64,000 nucleotides of DNA from Flavobacterium aquaticum (GTDB lineage Bacteria > Bacteroidota > Bacteroidia > Flavobacteriales > Flavobacteriaceae): the NCBI RefSeq assembly GCF_003259835.1, contig NZ_QLMI01000001.1:490939-554938 (forward strand). The letters are read 5' to 3'. Numbering within the stretch: position 1 is the first letter of the stretch; each line of letters opens with the position of its first letter. The position numbers and the translations under genes were made by a program. Under the pieces are notes generated by a model. It made no database searches. It saw nothing but the letters and a program-made list of their open reading frames with translations, and was not told where the DNA came from. Positions 18,446 through 28,090 of this stretch are shown one piece after another.

Positions 18446-19478
18446 TGTTGAAGGTTTTTAATAATTCTATAATTTGTTCGGTTTCTTCTTTGGTTCCAAT
18501 ACTAATTCGCAAGCAATTTTCGCATAAAGGTTGATTGCTTCTGTTACGAACCACTACTCCATTTTCTATAAATTGTTGGTATCTAAAATTGGCATCATCC
18601 ACTTTAATCAAAATAAAATTGGCATCCGAAGGATATATTTTCTCAACAAACTCACATTTTGAAAGTGCTTCGATAAGTTTATTTCGTTCCACCAATATTT
18701 TTCTAACTTGTGTTGGCATGGTACTTTGCAACAATTTTTTAACTGCGGTTTCTTGAGACAAACCATTAATATTATAAGGAGGCTTGATTTTATTCAAAAC
18801 CGAAATAATTTCTCTAGAGGCATACAAAATTCCAATTCGTAAACCCGCCATTGCATAGGCTTTTGATAACGTTTGGGTGATAATCAAATTAGGAAAATCT
18901 TTCAAAACACTTAACCAACTTTCGTCTTTTGAAAAATCGATATACGCTTCATCAATTACCACTAAACCTTTGAATTGATTCAGAATTTTAATTACCGATG
19001 AATCTGTAAAAGAATTTCCTGTTGGGTTGTTAGGCGAACACAAAAAGATGATTTTCGTATTGTTATCCACAGCATTTAGAATCGCTTCAACATTCGGTTG
19101 AAATTCTTCATTTAGCAATACTTCACGATTTTCGATTGCATTTATGTTGGCTAAAACTCCATACATTCCGTATGTTGGTGGCAATGTGATGATATTATCG
19201 CGATTCGGTTCACAAAAAGCTCTGAAAATCAAATCTAAGACTTCATCACTTCCATTTCCTAATAAAATAGTGTCTTTGGAAACATTATTTTTATCTGCAA
19301 TAACGGCTTTTAGTTCCTTTTGTTGCGGATCTGGATAACGATTCATACCGTTAGTAAACGGATTTTCATTAGCATCTAGATAAATCATTTGCTTTGTAAA
19401 CTGTTCAAATTCGTCTCGTGCTGAGGAATAGGGACTCAGTTTTTTTACGTTTTCTCGGATTAGATTTTCTAAATTCAT
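18417..19478 (-). CDS. hisC: Histidinol-phosphate aminotransferase
   Basis: 353-residue fold-type I PLP enzyme. [13 protein letters not shown] is near the N terminus, CSPNNPTGN and VIDEAYIDF are present, and the PLP lysine lies in [14 protein letters not shown]. It converts imidazole acetol phosphate to histidinol phosphate. It sits 5 nt after hisD and overlaps hisB. Confidence 0.97.
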   Translation of the reverse strand: MNLENLIRENVKKLSPYSSARDEFEQFTKQMIYLDANENPFTNGMNRYPDPQQKELKAVIADKNNVSKDTILLGNGSDEVLDLIFRAFCEPNRDNIITLPPTYGMYGVLANINAIENREVLLNEEFQPNVEAILNAVDNNTKIIFLCSPNNPTGNSFTDSSVIKILNQFKGLVVIDEAYIDFSKDESWLSVLKDFPNLIITQTLSKAYAMAGLRIGILYASREIISVLNKIKPPYNINGLSQETAVKKLLQSTMPTQVRKILVERNKLIEALSKCEFVEKIYPSDANFILIKVDDANFRYQQFIENGVVVRNRSNQPLCENCLRISIGTKEETEQIIELLKTFNNAEKSIIYR

Positions 19479-19483
19479 AGTTC

Positions 19484-20758
19484 TTATTTTAGTCTTAATG
19501 TAACTGCATTTTTGTGTGCTTGTAAACCTTCGGCTTCCGCCATTGTTTCTATCGCTTTTCCGATGTTTTGAATTCCTTCATTTGATATTTTTTGAAATGT
19601 CATCGCTTTTAAGAAACTATCTAAATTTACACCGCTGTAACTTTTGGAATAACCATTTGTTGGTAGTGTGTGATTGGTTCCTGAAGCATAATCGCCAGCA
19701 CTTTCTGGAGTGTAATTTCCAATAAAAATCGAACCCGCATTTTGAATTCCGTCAACAAAATAATCTTCATTTTTAGAACATACGATAAAATGCTCTGGAC
19801 CGTATTCATTAATTAACGATAAAGCCGTTTTTTCGGTTTCAACAAAAATTAATTTGGAATTTTGAATGGCAACTTGGGCGATTTCTTGTCTTGGAAGCTC
19901 TTTTAATTGCTTGTAGATTTCTTCTTCTACATCATTTAAGATATTTTTATTGGTAGTAACCAAAATTACTTGACTGTCTTTCCCATGTTCGGCTTGACTT
20001 AATAAATCGGAAGCTACAAAACTTGGAATAGCAGTTTCATCAGCGTAAACTAACAATTCGCTTGGACCTGCTGGCATGTCAATTGCAACTCCGTTTTGAG
20101 AAGCAAATTGTTTAGCTATCGTTACAAATTGATTTCCAGGTCCGAAGATTTTATAAACTTGAGGAATCGTTTCTGTTCCGAATGTCATTCCGGCAATAGC
20201 TTGTATTCCACCCACTTTGTAAATTTTTGATACGCCACACAAATCGGCAGCATATAGAATTGCGGCATTAATTTTTCCGTTTTTATCGGGTGGCGAACAC
20301 AATACAATTTCTTGACAACCTGCTAGTTTTGCAGGAACGGCCAACATTAAAACCGTTGAAAACAAAGGAGCCGTTCCGCCAGGAATGTATAAACCCACTT
20401 TTTGAATGGGACGTTTTTCTTGCCAACACGTCACACCGATAGTCGTTTCAACCACGATTTTATCTGATTTTTGAGCAGCATGAAATTGCTCGATATTGGA
20501 TTTCGCTAATTGAATGGCTTCTTTTAATTCGGAAGTAACTTCATTTTTAGCCATTTCAATTTCTTCTTGTGTAACTTGGATATTTTCTAAAGTTACGCCA
20601 TCAAAGAAAGATGCATATTTTGCTATGGCTTTATCGCCTTTTTGTTGTACTTCTTTGAAAATTTGTTTTACCGTTTCTTCTACATCAGAGAACGTTTGGG
20701 TTGGTCTTTTGCAAATTTCTGACCAAGTTTCGGGTTGTGGGTTGTATATTTTTTTCAT
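19484..20758 (-). CDS. hisD: Histidinol dehydrogenase
   Basis: 424-residue zinc enzyme oxidising histidinol to histidine. Family blocks IPGGTAPLFSTVLMLAVPA, IFGPGNQFV, DMPAGPSELLV, LLSQAEHGKDSQVILVT and GPEHFIV are all present. It is the second gene of the operon, separated from hisG by an inverted-repeat spacer. Confidence 0.98.
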   Translation of the reverse strand: MKKIYNPQPETWSEICKRPTQTFSDVEETVKQIFKEVQQKGDKAIAKYASFFDGVTLENIQVTQEEIEMAKNEVTSELKEAIQLAKSNIEQFHAAQKSDKIVVETTIGVTCWQEKRPIQKVGLYIPGGTAPLFSTVLMLAVPAKLAGCQEIVLCSPPDKNGKINAAILYAADLCGVSKIYKVGGIQAIAGMTFGTETIPQVYKIFGPGNQFVTIAKQFASQNGVAIDMPAGPSELLVYADETAIPSFVASDLLSQAEHGKDSQVILVTTNKNILNDVEEEIYKQLKELPRQEIAQVAIQNSKLIFVETEKTALSLINEYGPEHFIVCSKNEDYFVDGIQNAGSIFIGNYTPESAGDYASGTNHTLPTNGYSKSYSGVNLDSFLKAMTFQKISNEGIQNIGKAIETMAEAEGLQAHKNAVTLRLK

Positions 20759-20778
20759 GATTCTATTTTTATTTTTTG

Positions 20779-20915
20779 AAACACATAGTCACATAGTTTT
20801 TATTTTTTTGTCTAAAACTTCAGGCGTTTCACTTTAGATAGTTAACATAGCTATGTGTAAAATGCAATGCTTTTTAAATTCTTAATTATCTAAATTTCTA
20901 TGTACCTATGTGTTT
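20779..20915. repeat. CACATAG-type inverted repeat between hisG and hisD
   Basis: Arms AAACACATAGTCACATAG and CTATGTACCTATGTGTTT match at 16 of 18 positions across about 100 nt. Same family as the elements at 10.4 and 14.9 kb. Confidence 0.72.
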
Positions 20916-20922
20916 AATTCAT

Positions 20923-21780
20923 TTACAATACCATTTTTTCAATTGGGCAAACTAAAATTCCTTCGGCTCCTGCTTCTTTTAATTGGTCGATGACTTCCCA
21001 AAATTTATCTTCATCAATTACAGAATGTACACTACTCCAACCTTCTTTGGCTAATGGCATAACCGTTGGACTTTTTAAAACAGGAAGAATTTTGCTGATT
21101 TCTGAAATTTTATCATTCGGAACATTCATTAAAATATATTTCGATTTTCTCGAACGTAAAACAGCTTGAATTCGGAATTGAAGTTTTGAAACTAATTGCT
21201 TTGCTTCATCTGAAATTCTTGGAGAAACGGCCAAAACAGCTTCACTTTTTAGAATCACTTCGACTTCTTTTAAACCGTTTTTAAATAAGGTGCTTCCGCT
21301 TGAAACAATATCTACAATCGCATCTGAAAGTCCGATGTTTGGGGCAATTTCAACCGAACCTGAGATTTGGTGAATGTCTACTGAAATTCCTTTTGAAGAA
21401 AAGTAATCAATAACTGTTTTGGGATAAGAAGTGGCAACACGTAATCCGTTTAAATCTTGAATCGAATTGTAGCTGAAATTCTTTGGAACCGCTACCGAAA
21501 CTTTACATTTGGAGAAACCTAATTTTTCTGCAATTTGAATATTTTGACCTTTTTCAACCAAAAGATTATCGCCTACAATTGCAATATCAACTACACCATC
21601 AATCAAATATTGTGGAATATCCGAGTTTCGTAAATAATAGACTTCTAAAGGAAAATTGGAAGCGGTAACTTTGAGTTGGTCGTTTCCATTGTATACTGAA
21701 ATTCCGCAATCTTTTAAGATTTGAATACTTTCATCGTGAAGGCGACCTGATTTTTGAATAGCAATTTTTAATGTGTTCAT
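20923..21780 (-). CDS. hisG: ATP phosphoribosyltransferase (long form)
   Basis: 285 residues, the long-form HisG with a C-terminal regulatory ACT-like domain (EGWSSVHSVIDEDKFWEVID). The catalytic part has LKIAIQKSGRLHDES, DIAIVGDNLLVE, VATSYPKTV and the PRPP loop DIVSSGSTLF. It is the committed, feedback-regulated step. The start MNTLKIAIQKSGRL is chosen; an in-frame ATG 54 nt upstream would lie just downstream of the attenuator and adds residues unlike HisG. Confidence 0.97.
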   Translation of the reverse strand: MNTLKIAIQKSGRLHDESIQILKDCGISVYNGNDQLKVTASNFPLEVYYLRNSDIPQYLIDGVVDIAIVGDNLLVEKGQNIQIAEKLGFSKCKVSVAVPKNFSYNSIQDLNGLRVATSYPKTVIDYFSSKGISVDIHQISGSVEIAPNIGLSDAIVDIVSSGSTLFKNGLKEVEVILKSEAVLAVSPRISDEAKQLVSKLQFRIQAVLRSRKSKYILMNVPNDKISEISKILPVLKSPTVMPLAKEGWSSVHSVIDEDKFWEVIDQLKEAGAEGILVCPIEKMVL

Positions 21781-21838
21781 TTTTAATTTTTGTTTTAAAA
21801 AAGTACACCAAGGGATTTTAAAAATGCTTAACAATAAA

Positions 21839-21867
21839 AAACCCGCTTGATGTACTCAAACGGGTTT
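21839..21867 (-). terminator. His-operon attenuator terminator
   Basis: On the minus strand AAACCCGTTTGA pairs with TCAAGCGGGTTT (12 bp, one G:U), 5-nt loop, followed by a T-rich run. It lies between the leader peptide and hisG, so it acts on the operon transcript rather than at its end. Confidence 0.88.
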
Positions 21868-21898
21868 CTGATTTATATGGATTAATTACATAACATCA

Positions 21899-21949
21899 TT
21901 ACTTCGCTTGAGCGGAGGTATGATGATGATGTAATTGATTTAAAAACAT
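21899..21949 (-). CDS. hisL: His operon leader peptide
   Basis: A 16-residue minus-strand reading frame, MFLNQLHHHHTSAQAK, with four consecutive CAT (His) codons. It lies about 23 nt downstream of a Bacteroidota promoter -7 box and 31 nt upstream of a Rho-independent terminator that precedes hisG. This is the classical arrangement for ribosome-mediated attenuation: scarcity of charged His-tRNA would stall the ribosome on the CAT run and favour read-through. The run of His codons immediately upstream of hisG makes coincidence unlikely. Confidence 0.85.
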   Translation of the reverse strand: MFLNQLHHHHTSAQAK

Positions 21950-21971
21950 AGTTTCTGTTATTTTTACATTG

Positions 21972-22005
21972 CAAAGTTAACGACTAAATTTCCGAATAAA
22001 CAAAA
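21972..22005 (-). promoter_or_regulatory. Promoter of the his operon
   Basis: On the minus strand TTTG (22001-22004), then a spacer of 21 nt and TAACTTTG (21972-21979), a match to TTTG-N19-21-TAnnTTTG. It drives the leader peptide and the eight his genes. Confidence 0.72.
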
Positions 22006-22029
22006 TGTTTTTGAAATTTTATATTTTGT

Positions 22030-22530
22030 TTAGTGATCATCGTTGTGTAATTCTTCCTCAATATTAGCTTCTGAAGTATTACCATTGCTAGCATTTTCTC
22101 TGATTTCAGTATGACGAATTTCGCCACCTGAAGTTCCTACATTTTTAGACAAAATGGCTGAACCAATGGCTAAAACTAAAACTACATAAGAGACAATTGC
22201 TGCTTTTGAATGCTTTTTAAGATTGGCAACCAAGCCTAAAATCGAAAGAATTCCTAAACCATAAAGTACTTTCATGAAGGTTTCGGCCATTTCTTCATGT
22301 TCGTGAATAATGTCATGAGTAATACCTAATTCTTCTACAATTTCCTCTGCTCCTTCGCCTGTCATCATTGTAGCTTTTGCCATAATCATGCAAATAATGA
22401 ACATTACATAAGCAGTATTAACTAAAATAGTTTGCTTTTTAATTATTCCGTATGCTAAAATTCCAATTCCAAAAAATAGACCTATGATTGGAAAATGGTT
22501 AAAAACCATGTGTAAATGTGCTTGATTCAT
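22030..22530 (-). CDS. DUF2231-like small membrane protein
   Basis: 166 residues with four membrane segments and the pattern AHLHMVFNHFPIIGLFFGIGI near the start, reminiscent of DUF2231-type proteins. A His- and Glu-rich tail (IRHTEIRENASN, EELHNDDH) follows. It is the last gene of the metal-efflux run and lies 12 nt after the membrane-fusion gene. The role is unknown; the acidic/His tail could bind metal, which is inference. Confidence 0.75.
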   Translation of the reverse strand: MNQAHLHMVFNHFPIIGLFFGIGILAYGIIKKQTILVNTAYVMFIICMIMAKATMMTGEGAEEIVEELGITHDIIHEHEEMAETFMKVLYGLGILSILGLVANLKKHSKAAIVSYVVLVLAIGSAILSKNVGTSGGEIRHTEIRENASNGNTSEANIEEELHNDDH

Positions 22531-22542
22531 AATTTCTAATTT

Positions 22543-23658
22543 TTAATTCGTTAATTCAAATACTCCTTTTACTAAGATTTTTGATTCTTGATGTATATTT
22601 TCGTCTGAAATTATTTCAGTATAATGTTCTGAAACTTCTCCAATTTGTACCAACGTTTTCTTGAAACTGTAGTTATTGTTTGCTTCTTTCACTAGCAAAA
22701 GTATAAAATTCTTGTCACCACTTTTAACTACAGCATCGTTTGGAACACTTAACCCTTTTTTTGTTGCTGTGATAATTTTAGCTTCCGTAAACATTCCTGA
22801 TAACAATTTTTCTTTTAATTCGGGCTGTAACAAGCCAAAGACAGAAATGCTTCTATCCTTGTTTTCAATAGACTTTCCAACGGTTTTAACTTTTGAAGTA
22901 TAAACTTCTTTTGAAGCTTGAGGAATGGTAAATTCGATATTCTGTCCTTCTTTAATTTTTAAAATATCACTTTCAAAAACGTTTAAACTCAATAATAAAT
23001 GTTGGGTATCCACTACTTCCATAATCACATCTGAAGGCGACATAAACATGCCTACATTGGCATTCATCACCGTAATATCTCCAGAAATTGGTGCTGTTAA
23101 GGTAATTACCGAAGTAAATTTACCTCTTTCAACATTTGAAGGATTGATATTTAACAACAATAATTTCTCACGTAAACCTTGATACATTCCTTTAGCTTGG
23201 CGGTAATCACTTTCTGCTTTGAGATAGTTTTTTTGAGAAGTGATTTTTTCATTAAATAAGGTTTTCTGACGCTCAAATTCCGATTTTAAGTAATTGATTT
23301 GTTCAGCAACTTCCACGTAATCTTTTTGAATGTCTAAATATTCTGTGTTTTCAAGTGTTACCAAAACTTGTCCTCTGGAAACTTTATCACCCACTAAAAA
23401 CTGAGAAGATTTTACATAACCACCAATAAAAGGTGTGATTTTAGCGCGATATTGAGGTGGAACATCAATTTTTCCAGATGCGGAGACTGTAACATTGAAT
23501 TCCTTTTCAACCAAAGTGGCAACTTCCATTTTAGAGGATTGAAATTGTTCTTTAGTAACTGTTATCAATCCATTACTTGGTGTTTCAACTTCAGTTTTTT
23601 CTTCTTTACAAGAAATGAATAATCCGATTAGTGCTATTAAAATGCTATTCTTTATCAT
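22543..23658 (-). CDS. RND efflux membrane-fusion (periplasmic adaptor) protein, CusB/CzcB type
   Basis: 371 residues. A signal with a lipobox-like GLFISC suggests a lipoprotein. The order is a barrel-sandwich hybrid strand (KITPFIGGYVKSSQFLVGDKVSRGQVL), a helical hairpin (residues about 115-165), the returning lipoyl half (TLTAPISGDITVMNANVGMF), and a beta-barrel domain. It bridges the RND pump to the outer-membrane channel. Its first base overlaps the pump gene stop, so they are translationally coupled. Confidence 0.92.
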   Translation of the reverse strand: MIKNSILIALIGLFISCKEEKTEVETPSNGLITVTKEQFQSSKMEVATLVEKEFNVTVSASGKIDVPPQYRAKITPFIGGYVKSSQFLVGDKVSRGQVLVTLENTEYLDIQKDYVEVAEQINYLKSEFERQKTLFNEKITSQKNYLKAESDYRQAKGMYQGLREKLLLLNINPSNVERGKFTSVITLTAPISGDITVMNANVGMFMSPSDVIMEVVDTQHLLLSLNVFESDILKIKEGQNIEFTIPQASKEVYTSKVKTVGKSIENKDRSISVFGLLQPELKEKLLSGMFTEAKIITATKKGLSVPNDAVVKSGDKNFILLLVKEANNNYSFKKTLVQIGEVSEHYTEIISDENIHQESKILVKGVFELTN

Positions 23659-26600
23659 TAGTTCTCGATGTTTAGGTAATATAAATCTAAAATAGTGGTG
23701 TTGTATTGCATTACGGCATCCAAGTAATCTACTTGAATAGTTGTGGCGTTTTCTAAACTTAAAATGTATTGAAAAAAGTCGATTTCACCATGTTTGTAAC
23801 TGCTGTCGGCTACTTTTATGATTTCTTCGGATACTTTTTTCCCATACTCATTGTAGTAAGTTATGGCTTGTTGTTGTTGTTTTACTTCTTGTTGTTTTTG
23901 TTTGATGTAAGAATCTATTTTAGTTTCTTCTTGTTTCTTTTGAGATTCCCAAGCTTGGGTTTCTAATTTAGCAACTTTTGATTTTGCAATATTTCCGTTG
24001 AATAAAATTGGTACCGATAATCCTACTTGAAAACCATATAAAGATTGAGATAAACCCGAGTTTCTTCCTTGAAAATATTCCAAATTAAAATCGGGTAACC
24101 AATTCTGTTTTTGCAAACTTTCATTTGATTTATAAATTTTTGTAAATGATTCTAAATGTGAAATATACAAATCTTTACTTGAATTCAAAGTTACAGTTGA
24201 AATAGGCTCTGAAATTGTATTTGAAATTACTATTTTTTCATCACTTTGCACCAAGGATTGCAATAGTTCTAACTGTGCTTTTTTCTCTTTTTCAAGTTGT
24301 GATAACTTGGTTTTGATTTGACGAAATTTTGCTTCAGCTGTAATTTTTTCTAAATAATTGGTTTCGCCTAATTCAAATCTTCTGTTGCTTGCTTTTGAAA
24401 AATTTTGGTACAAACTATCTAAGTAACGATATAATTTTTCTTGATGTTGAACATTTACAATTTGATAATAAACTTGCGAAATTTGTAATTTCAGTTGGTT
24501 TTGCTGAATTTCAAATCCGGTTTTTTCTTTTTCATATTCTGCAGTATATAATTTCTTTTTAGCACCATAAACCGTTGGAAAAGAAAAGGATTGTTGCGCT
24601 CCAAAAACTTTTAAAGGTTGGTTATTTAAAGCTAAATTATTTTGATCGTAGCTGTAATATACATTCGTTTTTTCGAAATCATATGCCAATTTTGTTGCTT
24701 GTTTTGCTTTTTCTATCTTCAATTGACTGGCTTTAATTCCAGCATTGTTTGAAATAGCTTTCTGAATCAAACTATCTAATTCGGAATTATTTTGCTGTGA
24801 AAAACCAATAAAAGGCAATAACAATAGGAAAATCATCAAAAAGTCTGATTCTTTTACTTTTTTAAATTTAGGATGTTTGAATTCTTTTTCGTCTAAAATT
24901 TTAAATAAAATAGGTAAAACTATCATAGTTAAAAGAGTTGCGGTAAACAATCCTCCTATAACAACTGTTGCTAATGGTCGTTGCACCTCTGCTCCTGCTG
25001 ATGACGAAATTGCCATTGGTAAAAATCCAAGTGCGGCTGCTGAAGCTGTTAATAAAACAGGACGTAATCTATCGGTTGTTCCTTTTAAAATGAGTTCATT
25101 CATATTGGTCATGCCTTGATGTTTTAATTCCTTGAAATGTTCGATTAACACAATTCCGTTTAATACGGCAATTCCGAAAAGTGCAATAAAACCAACACCT
25201 GCCGAAATACTAAAAGGTAAATCGCGTATCCATAAGAATAAAATTCCACCAACTGCAGATAATGGAATGGCTGAATATACCATTAAAGCTTCTTTCACCG
25301 AACCAAAAGCGAAATGTAACAATACAAAGATTAAGAATAATGCAATTGGAACGGCTATCATTAAACGCGCTTTGGCACTTTGAAGGTTTTCAAATTGTCC
25401 TCCATAGGCTACTCTATAACCATCTGGTAAATCAATTTTGGTTTCAATTATTTGCTTCACATCATCAACAACACTTTGTAAATCGCGGTTACGAACGTTG
25501 ATTCCCACTACAATTCTACGATTGGTATTATCTCTTGAAATTTTAGCTGGACCTTCGGTATATTCAATTTTTGCTAATTCTCGCAATGGAATTTGTTCGC
25601 CGTTTGGAGTGGTAACATAAAGATTTTGTAAGTCTTCCAAGTTTTTACGATTGCTTTCATCTAAACGAACTACCAAATCAAATCGTTTTTCCCCTTCAAA
25701 TACATTTCCGGCTGTTTTTCCTGCAAAACCTAGAGCAATCATATCATTCAAATCGGCAATATTTAAACCGAATTGAGCGATTTTACTTCTATCGTATTGC
25801 ACAAACATTTGAGGTAAACCTTCTGTTTTTTCAATGATAATATCCGAAGCACCTTCCACATTTTTAATGGCTTTTTCAATTTCGTGTGCTTTTTTGGCTA
25901 AAATATCCAAATCTTCTCCGAAAATTTTAATAGCCACGTCTGAACGAGAACCTGAGATTAATTCGTTAAAACGCATTTCGATAGGCTGTGTAAATTCTAC
26001 TTCCATATTTGGAATTTGTTTTTCAATAGCCGCTTTAATTTTATCTGCTAATTCGTCTTTAGAATCTGCTGAAACCCATTCTGATTTTGGTTTTAGTTTT
26101 ACAATCACATCACTTTCTTCCATACTCATAGGATCTGTCGGAACTTCCGCAGCACCAATTCTACTAACAACTTGAGAGACTTCTGGGAAATTTTTAAGAA
26201 TTATAGCTTCAATTTTGGTTGTGGTTTCAATGGTTTTAGTTAATGAAGTTCCTGTTTTTAGAACGGGCTGAATTACAAAATCGCCTTCATCTAATGTTGG
26301 GATGAATTCGCCTCCCATAGTGCTAAATACACCGATTGCTAAAACTAATAATCCGACAGCTCCATAAATTACTTTTTTAGTGTTGTCTAAAGCCCAAGTA
26401 ATAACTGGTAAATACCAAGAATTTAATTTATTAATCAAACGATTGGAAAACGAATTTGGATTTTCTTCTCTAGGTTTTAAAAACAAAGAAGCAACAACTG
26501 GAACATAGGTAAAACAGAATAACATCGCTCCAACTAAAGCAAAACTAAACGTCATTGCCATAGGTTTGAACATTTTACCTTCTACTCCAGAAAGTGACAA

Positions 26601-28001
26601 AATAGGAATGAAAACGATTAAGATAATCAACTGTCCGAAGATAGCCGAATTCATCATTTTTGAAGCACTTTTGTAAGTGATTTGATCAATTTCATTTTGA
26701 CGTTCTTTTTTAGTTAATCCAACTAATTGATTTGATTTTGAAGCAATTTGAAAAGCTATAAATTCGACAATAATTACCGCACCATCAATGATAATTCCAA
26801 AGTCGATAGCACCTAAACTCATTAAGTTGGCATCGATTTTAAGAATATTCATGAATGAAATAGCAAACAACAAACATAGCGGAATTACAGAAGCTACAAC
26901 CAATCCTGAACGCCAATTTCCTAACAATAGAACCACTACGAAAATAACAATCAAACAACCTAAAATTAAGTTTTCGGCTACTGTGAATGTCGTTTTGCCT
27001 ACTAATTCACTTCGTTCTAAAAATCCGTTGATGTGAACTCCTTCTGGTAAGGTTTTCTCGATTTCTGATACTCGATGTTTTACGTCATCAATTACTTGTT
27101 TGGAATTGGCTCCTTTTAGCATCATTACTTGACCTAACACCTTCTCTCCTTCTCCATTTCCTGTGATAGCTCCAAAACGATTGGCGTGACCGAATTTTAC
27201 TTGTGCAATATTCTTGACGTAAACCGGATTTCCGTTTACATTTTTAACGACAATATTTTCAATATCTTCTAGTTTCGTAACTCGACCTTCACCTCGAATA
27301 AAATAACTTTGATTCGTTTTCTCGATATACGAACCACCAGCAATGCTGTTGTTTTTTTCAATCGCTTCAAAAAGTTCGTTAACCGAAATATTCATCGCTT
27401 TCAAGCTCGAAGAATGAATGGCAATTTCGTATTGTTTTAAATAACCACCCCAAGTATTGATTTCTACAACTCCTTTTATTCCAGATAATTGACGTTTTAC
27501 TACCCAATCTTGAATAGTTCTTAAATCAGTAATCGTGTAGCGGTCTTTGAATTCAGGTTTAACTTCTAAGGTATATTGATACACTTCTCCTAAACCTGTT
27601 GTTATAGGTCCCATTTCTGGAGTACCAAAACCTTGTGGGATTTTTTCTGAAGCCGTTTTGATTTTTTCTGCAATTAATTGTCTTGGTAAATAGGTTCCCA
27701 TGTCTTCTTCAAAAACGATGGTTACAACTGATAAACCAAATTTTGAAATCGAACGAATCTCTTTTACACCAGGTAAATTCGCCATTTCTAATTCTACAGG
27801 ATACGTGATATATTGTTCGATATCTTGTGTAGAAAGATTTCGAGAAGTAGTGATAACTTGTACTTGATTGTTTGTAATATCAGGAACAGCACCAATAGAT
27901 ATTTGGAATACCGAAAATATTCCGTAACCAAAGACTCCTAAGGTAAAAAGGAGAACAATTAGTTTGTTTCGTAAACTAAAAGCAATTATTTTTTCTAACA
28001 T
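23658..28001 (-). CDS. CzcA-type heavy-metal RND transporter fused to a TolC-like outer membrane channel
   Basis: 1447 residues. Residues 1 to about 1050 are an HME-RND pump. In TM4, residues 400-414, DFGIIIDGAVIIVEF matches the divalent-cation (Zn/Co/Cd) type DFGxxxDGAV signature rather than the Cu/Ag type; the usual final Asn of VEN is Phe. From about 1055 a second hydrophobic stretch, IFLLLLPFIGFSQ, looks like a signal peptide and is followed by about 390 residues of coiled-coil outer-membrane efflux (TolC) sequence. Such fusions occur in flavobacteria. The upstream ATG 54 nt earlier adds an atypical tail, so MLEKIIAFSLRNK is the start. Confidence 0.93.
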   Translation of the reverse strand: MLEKIIAFSLRNKLIVLLFTLGVFGYGIFSVFQISIGAVPDITNNQVQVITTSRNLSTQDIEQYITYPVELEMANLPGVKEIRSISKFGLSVVTIVFEEDMGTYLPRQLIAEKIKTASEKIPQGFGTPEMGPITTGLGEVYQYTLEVKPEFKDRYTITDLRTIQDWVVKRQLSGIKGVVEINTWGGYLKQYEIAIHSSSLKAMNISVNELFEAIEKNNSIAGGSYIEKTNQSYFIRGEGRVTKLEDIENIVVKNVNGNPVYVKNIAQVKFGHANRFGAITGNGEGEKVLGQVMMLKGANSKQVIDDVKHRVSEIEKTLPEGVHINGFLERSELVGKTTFTVAENLILGCLIVIFVVVLLLGNWRSGLVVASVIPLCLLFAISFMNILKIDANLMSLGAIDFGIIIDGAVIIVEFIAFQIASKSNQLVGLTKKERQNEIDQITYKSASKMMNSAIFGQLIILIVFIPILSLSGVEGKMFKPMAMTFSFALVGAMLFCFTYVPVVASLFLKPREENPNSFSNRLINKLNSWYLPVITWALDNTKKVIYGAVGLLVLAIGVFSTMGGEFIPTLDEGDFVIQPVLKTGTSLTKTIETTTKIEAIILKNFPEVSQVVSRIGAAEVPTDPMSMEESDVIVKLKPKSEWVSADSKDELADKIKAAIEKQIPNMEVEFTQPIEMRFNELISGSRSDVAIKIFGEDLDILAKKAHEIEKAIKNVEGASDIIIEKTEGLPQMFVQYDRSKIAQFGLNIADLNDMIALGFAGKTAGNVFEGEKRFDLVVRLDESNRKNLEDLQNLYVTTPNGEQIPLRELAKIEYTEGPAKISRDNTNRRIVVGINVRNRDLQSVVDDVKQIIETKIDLPDGYRVAYGGQFENLQSAKARLMIAVPIALFLIFVLLHFAFGSVKEALMVYSAIPLSAVGGILFLWIRDLPFSISAGVGFIALFGIAVLNGIVLIEHFKELKHQGMTNMNELILKGTTDRLRPVLLTASAAALGFLPMAISSSAGAEVQRPLATVVIGGLFTATLLTMIVLPILFKILDEKEFKHPKFKKVKESDFLMIFLLLLPFIGFSQQNNSELDSLIQKAISNNAGIKASQLKIEKAKQATKLAYDFEKTNVYYSYDQNNLALNNQPLKVFGAQQSFSFPTVYGAKKKLYTAEYEKEKTGFEIQQNQLKLQISQVYYQIVNVQHQEKLYRYLDSLYQNFSKASNRRFELGETNYLEKITAEAKFRQIKTKLSQLEKEKKAQLELLQSLVQSDEKIVISNTISEPISTVTLNSSKDLYISHLESFTKIYKSNESLQKQNWLPDFNLEYFQGRNSGLSQSLYGFQVGLSVPILFNGNIAKSKVAKLETQAWESQKKQEETKIDSYIKQKQQEVKQQQQAITYYNEYGKKVSEEIIKVADSSYKHGEIDFFQYILSLENATTIQVDYLDAVMQYNTTILDLYYLNIEN

Positions 28002-28090
28002 TTTATTAAAAGTTATAATAAACAAATAGCATTTATCAGACAAACCGATAAACACATTAACATCATTAAAAATGATTATTTACAAAAATG

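Noticed and set aside
21781..21834. Upstream ATG extending HisG by 18 residues
   Set aside because: The extension has no HisG similarity and lies directly after the attenuator; the start at 21780 fits the family.
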